Below, piece by piece: positions 18,381 to 26,565 of a DNA stretch of 64,000 bases. The stretch comes from Paenibacillus sp. Root52 (GTDB lineage: Bacteria; Bacillota; Bacilli; Paenibacillales; Paenibacillaceae). The position numbers and the translations under genes are program-made. Position 1 is the first letter of the stretch. Each line of letters starts with the position of its first letter. Below the pieces are notes generated by a model. That model saw only the letters and a program-made list of their open reading frames with translations, was not told the origin of the DNA and did no database searches. Location of the stretch: assembly GCF_001426865.1 (NCBI RefSeq), contig NZ_LMFO01000030.1:1-64000 (forward strand), in the 5' to 3' direction.

Positions 18381-19697
18381 TCAGTCTGGTGTTTTCTCTG
18401 TCAAAGGTTGATTCTCTGACTTATCGTTAGACAAGCCTAATACATCGAACAGTTTGAATAACAAGCTCATCAATATGCCAGCAATTGTTGCAAGTGCCAT
18501 ACCTTTCAGATGAACACCATAGAAACTTACTTCGGTTCCACTTAATCCAACCACGAGCACGATTGTTGTTAGAATCAGGTTTGTTGGTTTTGTAAAATCA
18601 ACTTTTTGTTCAACTAGAATACGTAATCCAGATGCGGCAATGACACCAAATAGAAGCAGGGAAACACCGCCCATAACTGGATCAGGAATATTGGCAATTA
18701 GAGCCGAGAACGTTCCTGAGAAGGAAAGGATAATCGCGATGATGGCTGCGCCACCAATCACATAGATTGAGTACACTTTAGTTAAGGCCATAACTCCGAT
18801 GTTCTCACCATAGGTTGTATTTGGAGTAGATCCAACAAAACCAGATAGAATGGTGGAGACGCCGTTTCCAAGTAAGGAGCGATGCAGACCAGGGTCTTTG
18901 GACAGATCCTTACCTACAATACTGCTCGTTACAAGTAAGTGACCGATATGTTCTACAATAACAACGAGAGCTACAGGTAGAATCGTTAGGATGACAGACC
19001 AATCGAATGTTGGTGTTGTAATCGTTGGAAGAGATACAATGCTAGCATCAGCAATCTTCTCCGTCTCAACAGCCTTCATGACGAAACCAAGTGCATAACC
19101 GGACACAATCCCGATCAAAATGTGAATGATTTTGGGGAATCCACGGAACGTTACAGCACCTATAACAGTGACACCTAAAGTGACCATGGATAATATAATT
19201 GGTTTAGCTTGTGGAACCCAGTTAGGGTTCTTGAGAGGTTCTGGGTTAATCAGCCCTGCCATTCCGGCTGCAACAGGAATGAGCTCTAACCCAATTAAGG
19301 CTACAATCGCACCCATAGCTGCTGGGGGAAAGACAACGTTAATCCAGCCGGTACCCGCATATTTAATAATGAGAGCTACAATACAGAACACGATGCCTGT
19401 GATAATAAAAGCACCAAGAGCCATCGAATATCCGTTGCCTGGATGAGTGAGCAAGACTGACTGTACTGGTGCAATAAAAGCAAAGCTGGAGCCCAGGTAA
19501 GCAGGAATCTTCCCTTTACACATCAGTATGTACAATAATGTTCCAATTCCGTTCATTAGCAAAATCATACTTGGATCGACACCGAAATAATTCGGTACAA
19601 GCACCGTACTTCCAAACATGGCGAACAAATGCTGAAGGCTTAGCAGCGAACCTGAGCCGAGCGGCATCTTTTGATTAACCTGAATTTCGCGTTGCAC
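18381..19697 (-). CDS. uraA: Uracil permease (NCS2 family, UraA/PyrP-like)
   Basis: This polytopic NCS2 transporter of about 438 residues carries LSLQHLFAMFGSTVLVP, CKGKIPAYLGSSFAFI and GSTPNTTYGENIGVMA, the pattern of uracil/proton symporters, and it resembles E. coli UraA at the N-terminus. The start is uncertain: GTG 19697 lies 11 nt after AAGGAG, and an open frame runs to 19727. A weak promoter pattern (TTGCTT, 17 nt, TAATCT) lies upstream on the minus strand. I see no PyrR-type attenuator. Confidence 0.85.
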   Translation of the reverse strand: MQREIQVNQKMPLGSGSLLSLQHLFAMFGSTVLVPNYFGVDPSMILLMNGIGTLLYILMCKGKIPAYLGSSFAFIAPVQSVLLTHPGNGYSMALGAFIITGIVFCIVALIIKYAGTGWINVVFPPAAMGAIVALIGLELIPVAAGMAGLINPEPLKNPNWVPQAKPIILSMVTLGVTVIGAVTFRGFPKIIHILIGIVSGYALGFVMKAVETEKIADASIVSLPTITTPTFDWSVILTILPVALVVIVEHIGHLLVTSSIVGKDLSKDPGLHRSLLGNGVSTILSGFVGSTPNTTYGENIGVMALTKVYSIYVIGGAAIIAIILSFSGTFSALIANIPDPVMGGVSLLLFGVIAASGLRILVEQKVDFTKPTNLILTTIVLVVGLSGTEVSFYGVHLKGMALATIAGILMSLLFKLFDVLGLSNDKSENQPLTEKTPD

Positions 19698-19790
19698 TGA
19701 ATGTTCATCTCCTTTTCCGAAACACAAACTTTCAATAGATTACAGAGTTTCTCTTAATTAAGCAATAACATTTTGTGTAATAGCATGGGT

Positions 19791-19819
19791 TTGAGCTGTT
19801 TTTTTATACTTTATATTCT
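19791..19819 (+). promoter_or_regulatory. Candidate sigma-A promoter of relA
   Basis: TTGAGC at 19791-19796 and TATTCT at 19814-19819 are 17 nt apart. Transcription from here gives a leader of about 250 nt that contains a strong hairpin just before relA. The rest of 19728-20014 shows no gene. Confidence 0.45.
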
Positions 19820-20014
19820 ATTTCAGCTAGGATCGGGAATAATAATGCAGTGGAATACTCATTTTTCTTCGATTAAACCGAACATTTACAGGAAGCATCA
19901 GCATGGGAACAGAATACATATTTTCAGCTAAAAAAATGGAAAACTTACTCTTATTCGTCAGCAGTTGACGGGAAACGGGTGAAGCGTCATAATTATAGGA
20001 AATTACTTTTACGG

Positions 20015-20046
20015 GGAACCTGTGTTCATGCAATGTCACGGGTTCC
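20015..20046 (+). promoter_or_regulatory. Leader hairpin upstream of relA
   Basis: The arms GGAACCTGTG and CACGGGTTCC pair over 10 bp (one G-T) with a 12-nt loop. The hairpin is followed by ATTTTGT and then the AAAGGA ribosome site. A second small inverted repeat TGACG/CGTCA lies just upstream. Its role is unknown; it could be an attenuator or an mRNA-stability element. Confidence 0.5.
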
Positions 20047-20079
20047 ATTTTGTATAGAAAGGACACGGAACAGATCAGA

Positions 20080-22257
20080 ATGGGCATAGAGCAATTACTC
20101 GAGAAGGCCGGAGCCTACATCAAAGAACCTGATTTGGTGCGCATACGTGAAGCTTACGAATTTGCGGATCAGGCACATCACGGACAGACGCGAAAATCGG
20201 GAGAACCTTATATTCTGCATCCGCTTGCGGTTGCCGATATTGTTGTGAACATGCAGATGGACACCATCTCCATTATTGCAGCGCTTCTTCATGATGTAGT
20301 AGAAGACACTACGGTGTCCCTTGAAGAAATTCGCAATCATTTTGGCAATACGTGTGCTATGCTTGTTGACGGTTTGACGAAGCTGGAACGAATTCAGTTC
20401 CGCTCCAAAGAAGAGCAACAGAACGAGAACTATCGTAAGATGTTTATCGCTATGGCGCAGGATATTCGTGTAATCGTCATAAAATTAGCGGACCGTCTGC
20501 ATAATATGCGGACGTTGAAATTCCAATCGGAAGAAAGCCAGCGCCGAATCTCGTATGAGACGTTGGAAATTTTCTGTCCAATTGCGAACCGTCTAGGTAT
20601 CTCTGCAATCAAATGGGAAATGGAGGACATCGCCCTCCGTTATTTGAATCCGCAGCAATACTACCGCATTGCGAATCTGATGCACAAGAAGCGTGCAGAA
20701 CGAGAGCAATACATTGATACGGTTATGGACGGTATCACGAGCAAGCTGGAAGAGATGGGAATTCAGGCAGACCTATCAGGTCGTCCGAAACATATCTACA
20801 GCGTGTTTAAGAAAATGACAACCAAAAACAAACAATTCAATGAGATATATGACCTGCTTGCCATCCGTATTATTGTGGATAATATTAAGGACTGTTATGC
20901 GACGCTCGGAATTATACACACGTTATGGAAACCGATGCCAGGACGGTTCAAAGATTATATCGCAATGCCGAAGGCGAACATGTATCAATCCTTGCATACA
21001 ACGGTCGTTGGCCCTAATGGTGAACCAACCGAGGTTCAGATCAGAACTTGGGATATGCACCGTACCGCTGAGTTCGGTATCGCTGCCCACTGGGCGTACA
21101 AGGAAGGCGTGGCTTCAGGCAACAATTTTGAAGATAAAATTACGTTCTTCCGCGAAATCCTCGAACTTCAAAATGAGGCTCAAGATGCATCAGAGTTTGT
21201 GGAATCGCTCAAAATGGACTTTTTCTCTGATCTGGTGTTTGTATTTACACCGAAGGGAGAAGTCATTGAACTTCCAACAGGTTCTGTGCCACTTGATTTT
21301 GCCTACAGGATTCATACGGAAGTAGGTAATCGTACGATTGGAGCTAAGGTGAATGGTCGCATTGTACCACTTGATTATCACCTGAAGACCGGCGATATTA
21401 TTGAGATTTTGACGTCAAAGCATTCGTATGGCCCGAGTCAGGACTGGCTCAAAATCGCCAAATCGTCCCATGCGCGAGCGAAAATCAAGCAATGGTTTAA
21501 GAAGGAACGGCGTGAAGAGAATGTGGAAAAAGGTCGCGAGAGCTGTGAACGTGAGCTCAAGCGTATGGGGCTTGATCCATCTGCTTGGATGACGGACGAC
21601 AAGTTGCAGGAAGCAGCCAAAAAATACGCATTTAACGACATTGACGATATGCTTGCAGCTGTCGGGTTCGGCGGAATTACGGCTGCGCAGATTGTGACCA
21701 AAGCAACGGAAAAGCTGCGTAAAGAGCAGGAAGAATCCAGCTTACTGGAACTGAATTCCGAGATGCGCGAATTGAAGCCTGCACCAGAACGCAAAAATCG
21801 TCCTACCAATGGCATTCGTGTCAAAGGAATAGATAATCTGCTTGTTCGTTTTGCCCGCTGTTGCAACCCTGTTCCTGGAGATGAAATTATCGGATATGTT
21901 ACACGTGGACGTGGCGTTTCTGTCCATCGTAGCGACTGTCCCAATATTCCAACTAGTGCAGATGGGGATGAAGCAGCACGTGTCATTGAGGTCGAGTGGG
22001 AAGAGAATATTGAAGCGAGCTACAGTGTGGATATCGAAATTACAGGTCATGATCGTAATGGCTTGCTTAATGAGGTACTTCAAGCTGTCTCCGAAAGTAA
22101 AACTAATATTTCTGCCGTTACAGGACGGACAGACAAAAATAAATTAGCGTTGGTGCATGTCACTATTTTGATTCGGAATACAGAGCATCTGCATGCCGTG
22201 GTAGAACGAATCAAACGGGTGAAGGATGTCTATTCGGTGCACCGGATTATGCAGTAA
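20080..22257 (+). CDS. relA: Bifunctional (p)ppGpp synthetase/hydrolase (RelA/SpoT, Rel)
   Basis: Rel makes (p)ppGpp on starved ribosomes and also hydrolyses it. The 725-residue protein has an N-terminal HD hydrolase (ALLHDVVEDT), a synthetase domain (GRPKHIYS, MPGRFKDYIAMPK, MYQSLHTTV), a TGS domain (VFVFTPKGEVIELPTGSVPLDFAYRIHTEVG; about residues 380-440), a Cys-containing zinc-finger region (FARCCNPVPGDEIIGY) and a C-terminal ACT domain. The RFKD motif is that of bifunctional Rel rather than synthetase-only RelA. ATG 20080 matches the family start, though the nearest ribosome site (AAAGGA) is 16 nt away. dtd follows 12 nt later. Confidence 0.95.
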   Translation: MGIEQLLEKAGAYIKEPDLVRIREAYEFADQAHHGQTRKSGEPYILHPLAVADIVVNMQMDTISIIAALLHDVVEDTTVSLEEIRNHFGNTCAMLVDGLTKLERIQFRSKEEQQNENYRKMFIAMAQDIRVIVIKLADRLHNMRTLKFQSEESQRRISYETLEIFCPIANRLGISAIKWEMEDIALRYLNPQQYYRIANLMHKKRAEREQYIDTVMDGITSKLEEMGIQADLSGRPKHIYSVFKKMTTKNKQFNEIYDLLAIRIIVDNIKDCYATLGIIHTLWKPMPGRFKDYIAMPKANMYQSLHTTVVGPNGEPTEVQIRTWDMHRTAEFGIAAHWAYKEGVASGNNFEDKITFFREILELQNEAQDASEFVESLKMDFFSDLVFVFTPKGEVIELPTGSVPLDFAYRIHTEVGNRTIGAKVNGRIVPLDYHLKTGDIIEILTSKHSYGPSQDWLKIAKSSHARAKIKQWFKKERREENVEKGRESCERELKRMGLDPSAWMTDDKLQEAAKKYAFNDIDDMLAAVGFGGITAAQIVTKATEKLRKEQEESSLLELNSEMRELKPAPERKNRPTNGIRVKGIDNLLVRFARCCNPVPGDEIIGYVTRGRGVSVHRSDCPNIPTSADGDEAARVIEVEWEENIEASYSVDIEITGHDRNGLLNEVLQAVSESKTNISAVTGRTDKNKLALVHVTILIRNTEHLHAVVERIKRVKDVYSVHRIMQ

Positions 22258-22269
22258 GGAGCCTGTGCA

Positions 22270-22725
22270 ATGAGAGTGCTTGTGCAACGCTGTAAAGAGG
22301 CTCAGGTCACTGTGCATCATGAATTGACGGGGCGGATTGAGTCAGGGTTAATGCTGCTCGTTGGCATTACGCATGAGGATACGGAAAAGGACGCCCAGTA
22401 TTTGGCTGACAAAGTTGCGGGACTTCGTATTTTTGAAGATGAGCATGGGAAGATGAATCTTAGCCTCTTGGATGTGGGCGGAGCCGTGTTATCTGTGTCT
22501 CAATTTACGTTGTATGGCGACTGCCGCAAAGGAAAACGTCCGAGCTTCGCGGCTGCGGCCAGACCGGATGAAGCGGAAACGTTATATGAGCTGTTCAATC
22601 AGTTGCTGCGGGATAAAGGCATTCAAGTAGAAACAGGGCGTTTCGGCGCTATGATGGATGTGACCTTCACGAATTGGGGGCCAGTCACCCTAATGCTTGA
22701 AAGTCCTAGTAATCCAAGCTCGTGA
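22270..22725 (+). CDS. dtd: D-aminoacyl-tRNA deacylase
   Basis: Dtd frees D-amino acids (and Gly mis-charged on tRNA-Ala) from tRNA. The 151 residues include VQRCKEAQVTV, LLVGITHEDTE, SVSQFTLYGDCRKGKRPSF and the cis-Pro active-site block GPVTLMLES. It is in an operon directly behind relA, as in B. subtilis. Confidence 0.95.
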   Translation: MRVLVQRCKEAQVTVHHELTGRIESGLMLLVGITHEDTEKDAQYLADKVAGLRIFEDEHGKMNLSLLDVGGAVLSVSQFTLYGDCRKGKRPSFAAAARPDEAETLYELFNQLLRDKGIQVETGRFGAMMDVTFTNWGPVTLMLESPSNPSS

Positions 22726-22804
22726 GCATAATGAGATCGTAATCTGGTCATAATGTAGGATATCCAACCGATGAAATTTATTGTCAAAGGAGTATCCTGC
22801 CATT

Positions 22805-22972
22805 ATGCGTCAATCTGTCAAGGAAACACGATCACGCATCGAACCCTTACTTCTACCAGGGAATTTATATGAATCGCTTCAACTTGCCCGTGCAGCTGCT
22901 GAATATGCTTCAACAGTGTGGGCGCTGGAGAACGCAGACAAAGGGGAGCAGAGCCGGCTTCCACGTAGCTGA
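22805..22972 (+). CDS. Small hypothetical protein (55 residues)
   Basis: An open frame beginning MRQSVKETRSRIEPLLLPG and ending ENADKGEQSRLPRS is predicted to be helical and charged. AAAGGAG at 22786-22792 precedes ATG 22805 by 12 nt, a little far. A terminator lies 87 nt downstream, which suits a short transcript. I do not recognise a family. It might instead be chance. Confidence 0.45.
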   Translation: MRQSVKETRSRIEPLLLPGNLYESLQLARAAAEYASTVWALENADKGEQSRLPRS

Positions 22973-23058
22973 GTTAAGTGGATCCTGCATGGCACGTAAG
23001 AGTGAGCCTGAAACGGACTCTTGAACGGAATTCTGTTTGAAAATGACAAACTATAAAG

Positions 23059-23096
23059 AAGACCTGATTTCATGTTATATGAATCAGGTCTTTTTT
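23059..23096 (+). terminator. Terminator after the small ORF
   Basis: The arms AAGACCTGATT(T)CAT and ATGAATCAGGTCTT form about 13 bp and are followed by six T. Confidence 0.88.
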
Positions 23097-23158
23097 GTAT
23101 GGCGGCCAAAGATACGCTCGGAACATAAAGGTAGTCGCGAAAGAAAAGAAAACGAATT

Positions 23159-23184
23159 GTTATAAACGTCATCAGTTAGGGTAA
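23159..23184 (+). promoter_or_regulatory. Candidate stress-type promoter of the DJ-1/PfpI gene
   Basis: GTTATA at 23159-23164 and GGGTAA at 23179-23184 are 14 nt apart, close to the sigma-B pattern GTTTAA - 12/14 nt - GGGTAT. A 6-bp hairpin GGCGCA-GGGA-TGCGCC (23196-23211) would lie about 5 nt inside the transcript. Whether this organism has such a sigma factor cannot be seen here. Confidence 0.3.
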
Positions 23185-23315
23185 TAACAAAACGAGGCGC
23201 AGGGATGCGCCAAGTCATGCGACAACTTAACGGGTAAAGAACAGAGTGATAGACATACAGTTCTGCAGAACCCCGATTTCAAGAAATTTCGAACACGGAA
23301 AGGAGAACATACGTT

Positions 23316-23822
23316 ATGAGTAAAGTTGCTTTTTTATTGGCGAATGATTTTGAAGATTCGGAAATGCAGGTGCCATATGATGAAGTGAAAAAAGCCGGAC
23401 ATGATGTAGAGATCATCGGTTTGAAGGCTGGAGAGTCGTTAAAAGGTAAGGGAGGAAAAGTGACCTATACCTCAGATAAGGCGATCTCAGAAGTCTCTTC
23501 ATCCGATTACGACGCAGTAGTTATACCTGGTGGCTCTTCCCCTGAAAATCTGCGAACAGATGCAAACATTTTGAAGTTTGTAACGGAGATTAATAGTGCG
23601 AAGAAACCTATTGCGGCGATCTGCCATGGTCCACAGATTTTGGCAAGTGCAGACTTGCTCAAAGGTCGTACCGTGACGGCTTATCCACCGCTTAAGGATG
23701 ATATGGTGAATGCTGGGGCAGAATTTAAGGATCATGAAGCTGTAGTGGATGGGAACTATATTACATCCAGAACACCTGAAGATGAACCAGCATTTGTTCG
23801 TGAATTGTTGAAAGTCATCTAA
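23316..23822 (+). CDS. DJ-1/PfpI family protein (general stress protein 18-like)
   Basis: The 168-residue protein has the PfpI fold motifs: LANDFEDSE near the N-terminus, VVIPGGSSPENLR in the middle and AAICHGPQ with the reactive Cys of the nucleophile elbow near residue 103. Relatives are B. subtilis YfkM and YraA, stress proteins proposed to act as proteases or deglycases on damaged molecules. A good ribosome site (AAAGGAG) precedes the ATG. Substrate unknown. Confidence 0.88.
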   Translation: MSKVAFLLANDFEDSEMQVPYDEVKKAGHDVEIIGLKAGESLKGKGGKVTYTSDKAISEVSSSDYDAVVIPGGSSPENLRTDANILKFVTEINSAKKPIAAICHGPQILASADLLKGRTVTAYPPLKDDMVNAGAEFKDHEAVVDGNYITSRTPEDEPAFVRELLKVI

Positions 23823-23848
23823 TCGCCATTAAATGAATGAGCCTTATG

Positions 23849-23868
23849 TAGTTTAGAATTCTAAACTA
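23849..23868. promoter_or_regulatory. Perfect 20-bp palindrome, operator-like
   Basis: TAGTTTAGAATTCTAAACTA reads identically on both strands. It lies 26 nt after the DJ-1 gene and 50 nt before the next start codon. It has no T run and no loop, so a protein-binding site is more likely than a terminator. Confidence 0.5.
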
Positions 23869-23918
23869 TATTTTAGCTTAGATACATGGCAGTTCAACTC
23901 GACAAAGGAGGGTTTGAC

Positions 23919-24368
23919 ATGGCAAAACATATTCAGGCGTATTTTCGAACAGAAGATGAGGCAGAGGGAGCAAGAATCTCACTTCAAGCGTATCGTACAG
24001 AGCATTTGGAAGTAGGACAACTAGATGGTGCAGTAGGCAGAAGTAATCGCATTCTAATACCTCTAGTGCCCTATACGACTACTGGCGCTACAGGAACCAG
24101 TGGAGGCGTTGGTGTGGGTACAGCACCTGGCGCTCCAGGGACTGGGAACGTTGTTCCAGTCATCGCGGATGTAGACCGTAACAGGGAGACAGATCCTCGT
24201 GATCGCGTGAATGAGGATGGAGATTTGTTAAATGCTGCGGATGTATCTCCGGGAGATTATAGTGATCTGCATTACGTTTTGTCTGCCAAAGTGAGCGATG
24301 AAGACTATGATGATATCGTTCATAAGCTTCGCTCTAACCATGCCTATGTAGAGGAATTAGACGAATAA
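23919..24368 (+). CDS. Hypothetical acidic protein with two similar ends
   Basis: This 149-residue protein begins MAKHIQAYFRTEDEAEGARISLQAYRTEHLEVGQLD. It has a Gly/Thr/Ala/Pro-rich middle (about residues 50-80) and ends with DLHYVLSAKVSDEDYDDIVHKLRSNHAYVEELDE. Both ends look like the strand-helix-strand pattern of small stress-protein domains such as YflT/GsiB-neighbour families, but I cannot name the family. ATG 23919 follows AAAGGAGGG by about 7 nt; an upstream ATG at 23886 lacks a site. Confidence 0.7.
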   Translation: MAKHIQAYFRTEDEAEGARISLQAYRTEHLEVGQLDGAVGRSNRILIPLVPYTTTGATGTSGGVGVGTAPGAPGTGNVVPVIADVDRNRETDPRDRVNEDGDLLNAADVSPGDYSDLHYVLSAKVSDEDYDDIVHKLRSNHAYVEELDE

Positions 24369-24387
24369 TTAAAATGATAGGCCAGTG

Positions 24388-24429
24388 AGCCCCTGTAACG
24401 TCTGACTCTCAGACGTTGCAGGGCTTTTA
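24388..24429 (+). terminator. Terminator, first of three in a row
   Basis: A long stem with TGTAACGTCTGA/TCAGACGTTGCA flanked by GCCC/GGGC is followed by TTTTA. Confidence 0.88.
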
Positions 24430-24469
24430 TGCATATAAAACAGGTAATTTATAAAGCGCTATCATTTTT

Positions 24470-24490
24470 GTAATATTACTGTAATATTAG
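24470..24490 (+). repeat. Two tandem copies of GTAATATTA(C/G)
   Basis: GTAATATTAC (24470-24479, itself palindromic) is followed after one base by GTAATATTAG (24481-24490), giving an 11-bp period, about one DNA turn. It lies between the first and second terminators with no gene nearby. Confidence 0.5.
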
Positions 24491-24509
24491 TTACATAAGG
24501 CTTTAACAT

Positions 24510-24546
24510 AGGGGGCTTATAATAACACACATGACCCCCTTTTTTT
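24510..24546 (+). terminator. Terminator-like hairpin, second of three
   Basis: AGGGGG and CCCCCT pair across a 19-nt loop and are followed by a run of T. There is no coding sequence between this and the first terminator. Confidence 0.55.
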
Positions 24547-24558
24547 ATATATGATTTG

Positions 24559-24588
24559 AGCCCGCACACCGTGTGCGGGCTTTTTTTT
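24559..24588 (+). terminator. Terminator, third of three
   Basis: The GC-rich near-perfect palindrome AGCCCGCACAC/GTGTGCGGGCT is followed by eight T. It insulates the hisS-aspS promoter just downstream. Confidence 0.85.
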
Positions 24589-24609
24589 GTTATCTTTTCA
24601 GGTTAACCC

Positions 24610-24638
24610 TTGACTTTAGCACTGCGGTTCATTACAAT
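24610..24638 (+). promoter_or_regulatory. Sigma-A promoter of the hisS-aspS operon
   Basis: TTGACT at 24610-24615 and TACAAT at 24633-24638 are separated by 17 nt. Transcription would begin near 24645, at the start of the T-box leader. Confidence 0.85.
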
Positions 24639-24644
24639 CAGGAA

Positions 24645-25041
24645 ATAATATTGACTCCAAACGTTAGATTAGAGCGTTAAAGGACATATAACGATGATTT
24701 GATGACGGGATCAAGTACTCCGTACCCACATGACCAGAGAGGAATCCCTAGGCTGTAAGGATTCTCTTGATGAGCGGACGAATGACTTCCCTGAGAACAG
24801 ACTGCGAACACTCTGAGCTTCTTAGGAGGTCAGTAGCAGATCTGCGCAGACGTGCGTTACACGTTGAGCGGAATGATTCTGAATGAATTCATACAAATGC
24901 ACTTTTTGTATGATCAGACGAATCACCTGAACGGCTAATGTTTCAGGTTTCCGAAATGTGGGTGGTACCACGGGTGAATGTTAAACACAATCTCTCGTCC
25001 CTTTGTTTGCTGTATACAGCGACAGGGCGAGGGATTTTTTT
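24645..25041 (+). ncRNA. T-box leader of hisS-aspS, apparent Asp (GAC) specifier
   Basis: The leader contains the T-box core GGGTGGTACCACG (24959-24971) and ends in an intrinsic terminator (24991-25041, TCTCGTCCCT with AGGGCGAGGGA, then T run). Stem I shows AGTA at 24714-24717, the apical AGAGAGG and GGCTG motifs, and an internal loop bounded by GGGA/TCCC (24707-24710 with 24788-24791) and TCCG/CGGA (24719-24722 with 24775-24778). The 3' side of that loop reads GAATGACT, so the codon in specifier position (24784-24786) is GAC, aspartate. The alaS leader in this window has the same geometry. No His codon occupies that loop. Confidence 0.9.
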
Positions 25042-25088
25042 GTTATCTAAAGAGAACCAATTCATATCAAAAGCTGGAGGGATGAATG

Positions 25089-26339
25089 ATGGCTTTTCAA
25101 AAACCAACAGGTACACAAGATTTGTTGCCTGGCGTTGTAGAGAAATGGCAGTACGTAGAAGAAAAAGCACGTGACCTCTGCCGCCGCTTCAACTATCGTG
25201 AAATTCGCACTCCGATTTTCGAACAGACTTCTCTGTTTGTGCGAGGTGTTGGAGAGACGACGGATATTGTAGAGAAGGAAATGTATACTTTTGACGATAA
25301 GGGTAATCGAAGCATGACTCTTCGCCCCGAGGGAACTGCGGGCGTGGTGCGGGCTTATGTGGAGAATAAAATCTACGGTGAACCGGATGTAAGCAAACTG
25401 TATTATATTGGTCCGATGTTCCGTTATGAGCGTCCACAGGCAGGGCGTCAGCGTCAGTTTCACCAGTTTGGCGTAGAGGCGATCGGAGCACTTGATCCAG
25501 CTATTGATGCAGAAGTAATTGCACTGGGTTACCAACTGTGTGTAGAGCTTGGCTTGAAGGATGTTAAGGTTGAGATTAACTCCGTAGGCAATCCAACCAG
25601 TCGTGCAGCTTACCGCGAACAATTGCTGGGATTCCTCAGACCGATGAAAGACACTCTCTGCAAAGATTGCCAATCTCGGATGGAGCGTAACCCACTGCGT
25701 GTGCTTGATTGCAAAGTAGACCAGGATAAATTCGTAGGTGCACCGTCCATTCTGGATAGTCTTGATGAAGAGTCCCTGGATCACTTTGCTAAGCTTAAAG
25801 CATATCTGGATGACTTCGGAGTAGACTATGCCGTGAACAATCGTCTCGTACGTGGACTGGATTATTATACTCTTACTGCTTTTGAGTTGAAGGCACAAGG
25901 TATCGGTGCAATTGATACTGTAGGTGGCGGTGGTCGATATAACGGACTTGTGGGAGACATTGGCGGACCAGATCAGCCAGGGATTGGTTTCGGAATTGGC
26001 TTGGAGCGGATTCAGCTCATTCTGGAACACCAAAACATTGACGTTACCACACTTGCTCCGCTGGATGTTTACTTTGTCGCTTTAGGCGAGGCAGCGGATC
26101 GTGAAGTGAACCGTCAGTTGTTCAAACTTCGTCAATCAGGTATATCCGGAGAACGTGACTATCTCGGCCGTAAGATGAAAGCACAGATGAAGTCAGCAGA
26201 CCGCTTCAAAGCACGTTACACCGCCATTCTTGGCGATGATGAGCTAGAGCGCGGTGAGATTGCACTGAAATCCATGGATACAGGTGAACAACAGACAGTG
26301 AAGCTTGAAAACTTGGTCACTGCAATCCAAGGTAAGTAA
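25089..26339 (+). CDS. hisS: Histidine--tRNA ligase
   Basis: This class II aminoacyl-tRNA synthetase of 416 residues has motif 1 (around RTPIFEQTSLFVRGVG), motif 2 (YYIGPMFRYERPQAGRQRQFHQFGVE), the histidine-binding signature LVRGLDYYTLTAFE, motif 3 (GIGFGIGLERI) and a C-terminal anticodon-binding domain. Two adjacent ATG codons (25086, 25089) follow GGAGGG; the second has the better spacing (7 nt). First gene of a T-box controlled operon with aspS. Confidence 0.96.
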   Translation: MAFQKPTGTQDLLPGVVEKWQYVEEKARDLCRRFNYREIRTPIFEQTSLFVRGVGETTDIVEKEMYTFDDKGNRSMTLRPEGTAGVVRAYVENKIYGEPDVSKLYYIGPMFRYERPQAGRQRQFHQFGVEAIGALDPAIDAEVIALGYQLCVELGLKDVKVEINSVGNPTSRAAYREQLLGFLRPMKDTLCKDCQSRMERNPLRVLDCKVDQDKFVGAPSILDSLDEESLDHFAKLKAYLDDFGVDYAVNNRLVRGLDYYTLTAFELKAQGIGAIDTVGGGGRYNGLVGDIGGPDQPGIGFGIGLERIQLILEHQNIDVTTLAPLDVYFVALGEAADREVNRQLFKLRQSGISGERDYLGRKMKAQMKSADRFKARYTAILGDDELERGEIALKSMDTGEQQTVKLENLVTAIQGK

Positions 26340-26565
26340 TCATCTGTTGAAAACTTTATCTAGTGCAACAAAACATAAAAAGTAACATATGATCCGGCTA
26401 TCTTACAGACAAACGTAGACTAAACACATTGGATGCGAAAGGTCGAGTGATTCTGTAAGAGCAATGCCTTTTCAATAAAATCGTCTTCACACAACCGCAC
26501 TGGTGATAACGGGAATTGCCTGCTATCAACACAGAACGGAAATTCACATAATGAGGAGTTTGGTT

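Noticed and set aside
24809..24811. CAC after GCGAA as the His specifier of the hisS leader
   Set aside because: It lies outside the loop defined by the two helices I can pair, and the flanking bases do not pair with the 5' AGTA side.
25062..26033. 323-codon minus-strand frame opposite hisS
   Set aside because: Shadow of hisS with biased composition and no motifs.
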